Shown here: in pieces, positions 61,910-64,000 of the stretch
How positions within the stretch are numbered: the first letter of the stretch is position 1
Layout of the letters: each line of letters begins with the position of its first letter
NCBI RefSeq assembly: GCF_027943255.1
Contig: NC_072897.1
Location: forward strand, 18,042,044 to 18,106,043
Origin: Anastrepha obliqua
Lineage: Eukaryota > Arthropoda > Insecta > Diptera > Tephritidae
Direction of reading: 5' to 3'
Length of the DNA: 64,000 nt
Position numbers and translations under genes: made by a program
Notes under the pieces: generated by a model
Told to the model about the DNA's origin: nothing
The model's input: the letters and a program-made list of their open reading frames with translations, nothing else
The model's database searches: none

Positions 61910-62730
61910 ATACTAATTGTTGAGTTCTTTCTTGTTCTAGTGTAGGCTAGCTCCACGGCTTTCCCCACAGCAAAAACTTCCGTATAGAAAATACTGCTGT
62001 GGTCTGGCAGCTTGATAGGCTGCCTTATCCCTAATTTTGAGCAGTAAATACCCGCTCCCACTCCGTCTGGAGTTTTCGAGCCGTCTGTATAGATGTGAAA
62101 GGTTCTATGGCCAGGCTTCATGCCTTTGTGCCATCCCTCCTTTTTAATTGTAGTGCAGAACCTTCTCTCCCAATTAAAGTATGGAGTCATGTAGTCTGTG
62201 CCACCTGAGCTCCACTTTCCTATTGAGGTGTGACCGAAGGTTCTGCAGATGAATACCCCCGCAGCCATTAGCCTCCTCGCGGATTTCGCTGCCAGGTTTT
62301 CTGCCATGAGGTCAATAGGTGGCATGCTGAGTATCATTTCCAGCGCCGCCGTTGGAGTGGTCTTCATCGCTCCTGTTATGCACAGACCAGCGAGTCGTTG
62401 AATCCTTTCCAGCGGCATTAAGTATGTCAGCTTTTTTGTCGCAGTCCACCATACTAAGGTTCCGTACAGCAATATCGGTCTGACTACTGCTGTGTAGCAC
62501 CAATGCATCAAGGAGGGTGACAGACCCCAAGTAACGCCCAGCATTCTTTTACATGCGTACAATGCATTACTGGCCTTTTTCACCCTCTCCTCAACGTTGT
62601 GCTTCCACAGCAATTTGCTGTCCAATATTACTCCGAGGTACCTTGCATAATCTTTGAGAAGTAGTTCGTTGTTGCCTAGCTTCAGGAGGTTCCACGCCGG
62701 AACTTTGTACTTCCTGGTAAAAAGTACCAT
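61819..62730 (-). CDS. RT thumb and RNase H of LINE
   Basis: 303 open codons. KDYARYLGVILDSKLLWKHN and YGTLVWWTATKK mark the end of RT. RNase H starts at FHIYTDGSKTPDGVGAGIY (first Asp) and FYTEVFAVGKAVELA (Glu). In CVGSQAAIKAI the usual Asp of the DSQAA motif is Gly, so RNase H is probably inactive. Confidence 0.75.
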   Translation of the reverse strand: MVLFTRKYKVPAWNLLKLGNNELLLKDYARYLGVILDSKLLWKHNVEERVKKASNALYACKRMLGVTWGLSPSLMHWCYTAVVRPILLYGTLVWWTATKKLTYLMPLERIQRLAGLCITGAMKTTPTAALEMILSMPPIDLMAENLAAKSARRLMAAGVFICRTFGHTSIGKWSSGGTDYMTPYFNWERRFCTTIKKEGWHKGMKPGHRTFHIYTDGSKTPDGVGAGIYCSKLGIRQPIKLPDHSSIFYTEVFAVGKAVELAYTRTRKNSTISMCVGSQAAIKAISTVLSPELLDGARRPQKG

Positions 62731-62860
62731 GTTCGTTTCTCCCTAGCTCTGCGCGAGATGTCCATTGATGTACCGTTTTAAGTGTGTTATTCATCACATT
62801 ACTGATGGTGTCCAGGTACTCTCCCGTAACTACTATAGCTATGTCATCTGCATATGCCAC
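62591..62860 (-). pseudogene. RT catalytic YADD segment of LINE
   Basis: MAYADDIAIVVTGEYLD holds the catalytic box. The frame continues about 60 codons, then loses the family sequence at an indel near 62745 and overlaps the next ORF. Confidence 0.7.
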
Positions 62861-63617
62861 TAGTTTTAAAATATCTAGAAATACTCCTAGGAGTATGCTC
62901 CTTATATTGTAACGCTTTTTCTATGTTTAGTACAAGTGAGTGAAGTGCAATTTCAGAAGTTCTGCCTTTAGAGTAAGCGTGCTGCGCCTTGGATAATACG
63001 TGCGGCGCAATTGTGTCTCTAATGTATGTGTCTAGAATCTTCTCTAACGTTTTCAGGAGAAATGTGGTCAGACTAATGGGCCTGTATTCCTTCGAGTAGA
63101 GACGGTTGCTTTTTCCAGCTTTTGGAATAAACACAACTCTCGCTTCTCTCCACAATACAGGAACATAGCCGAACCTCAAGCATCCCCTGAATATCGTTTC
63201 TAACCATGGTAGCAGAAGATGGCTTACCTTTTGGAGCATGGCTGGGAAGATTCCATCTAGTCCTGGCGATTTATATGGGTCGAAACTTTGTATAGCCCAT
63301 TCTATCTTATTGGTCGTAATTACGTTCGTCGGGATGTTGTGCACAATATCTCCCCTTGGTTCGAGATCTGTAGTGTCCGCACACCCTGGAAAATGTGTGC
63401 TCACCAGGTCTTCTAGAGAGTCCTCACAGCTGTCAGCCCACTCCCCGTTAATTTTTCGAATTGTTCTTGGCATAGACGGATTCTTGGATAACAGTTTCCT
63501 ATGTCTAGCCACTTCGTTAGTGTCTTCCATACTGCTACAGAAGTCTTTCCAAGATTCTCTCTTGGCTTTACGTATCTCTTTCTTGTATACTTTTAGTAGA
63601 TCCTTATACTCCTTCAA
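62844..63617 (-). pseudogene. linker and RT fingers of LINE
   Basis: 257 codons. RKAKRESWKDFCSSMEDTNE, HFPGCADTTDLEP, SPGLDGIFPAMLQKV, WREARVVFIPKAGK and EYRPISLTTFLLKTLEKIL are the first RT motifs. After IEKALQYKEHT the sequence jumps to the region just before YADD in another frame. The palm motifs between them, including the first catalytic Asp region, are deleted. Confidence 0.75.
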
Positions 63618-63673
63618 ACAGAACTCAATGTCAGCAACTGTGGCTAACCTATAGAATTCATGGCGAATTCACC

Positions 63674-63982
63674 CTACGCCTTTGTGCTCCACCAAGGAGG
63701 CTTCACCTTGCGTCTATTACGTGTTGGGGGAAAGGATCTTTTGAAGGCTTTGATGAGAGTAGTTACAAACAATTCAACCCCTTTCTCAAGTGCAACGCGT
63801 GACCTATATTTCCGGGGTATCATTGGTGTCTTTAATAGTATATCCCTATACAAGTCCCAGTTCATATTCTTAGGATTTCTAAAGGATATAAGTTTATTTT
63901 TGGAGCGAAATATAACCTGAAAGCTTATGTATCTGTGATCAGAGAATGAGGGCCTACTCAGCACTTTCCATTCCTGTACCAT
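63674..63982 (-). pseudogene. endonuclease C-terminal end of LINE
   Basis: PSFSDHRYISFQV has the conserved SDH of the AP-endonuclease, and the ORF ends at KPPWWSTK, the PWW motif of the linker. The N-terminal part lies beyond the window. Confidence 0.7.
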
Positions 63983-64000
63983 AACATGCTTGCTTGTGTA

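Larger units (their letters stand above)
61311..64000 (-). mobile_element. LINE with RNase H domain, runs off right edge
   Basis: Minus-strand non-LTR element: endonuclease end, RT, RNase H and a CCTAACC-type 3' tail (61313-61332, read as AGGTTAGGTTAGG). RT plus C-terminal RNase H is the plan of I/LOA-type LINEs. The RT palm is internally deleted and frames are broken. Confidence 0.8.

Noticed and set aside
1..64000. CRISPR arrays, bacterial operons, ribosome-binding sites or rRNA genes
   Set aside because: No regularly spaced repeats of that kind and no rRNA sequence. Introns, LTR elements and Helitrons show a eukaryotic insect genome.

Overview
The window reads as AT-rich insect DNA, most likely from a fly (Diptera; a tephritid-like fruit fly would fit). 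Reasons: gag-pol-env errantivirus-type elements, a jockey-clade LINE, an mdg1/412-like element, a piggyBac element, Helitrons and a tRNA-headed SINE, all in tens of kilobases without one convincing intact host gene. It is a nested transposon graveyard. Species assignment is inference; the element types are read from the sequence.

Layout: 1-60 is the 5' tip of a Helitron running off the left edge. 71-2842 is a 5'-truncated jockey LINE (minus). 2843-4004 is an internal piece of a DNA transposon whose fuller copy lies at 4385-7568. That copy has 115-bp inverted repeats around a split gene for an uncharacterised, hAT-reminiscent protein; this is the best candidate here for an undescribed mobile system. 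8156-14551 is a full-length Helitron (minus) with both termini and a Rep-helicase gene broken by three frameshifts; it carries a TTAA-flanked MITE and a 265-bp tandem duplication. 14819-21216 is an old CsRn1-like Ty3/Gypsy element (minus) with a 2.1-kb piggyBac element at 16697-18823. 21.3-24.3 kb holds a tRNA-like fragment, a mariner fragment, a 668-bp foldback and degenerate tandem repeats.

24592-32052 is a complete errantivirus (minus). Its two 325-bp LTRs differ at one base, with TATA target duplication, tRNA-Lys primer site, slippery heptamer and gag, pol and env, yet each gene carries an ORF-breaking lesion. It sits inside a TIR-bounded repeat whose uninterrupted relative lies at 41.9-42.4 kb. 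32.4-33.8 kb is a LINE tail with RNase H; 33.8-36.8 kb an mdg1-like element (minus) with a Tc1/mariner fragment inside; 38.1-41.0 kb a decayed jockey-like LINE (minus).

44260-53469 is an old complete LTR element (plus; TGTG target duplication, tRNA-Arg primer site, decayed gag-pol-env). Its 5' LTR is split by a 2.8-kb Helitron (44577-47378) and its interior carries an inverted-repeat insertion. 54.8-57.5 kb holds LINE EN/RT and ORF1 remnants; 57.6-61.3 kb a decayed errantivirus relative (minus) with a SINE that has a perfect 11-bp target duplication; 61.3 kb to the right edge a LINE with C-terminal RNase H (minus).

The genes do not cooperate in a host pathway. They are replication machinery of separate elements, and the nesting gives relative ages. 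Several elements target TTAA. Where two copies of a sequence exist, insertion boundaries can be defined to the base by comparing interrupted and uninterrupted copies.
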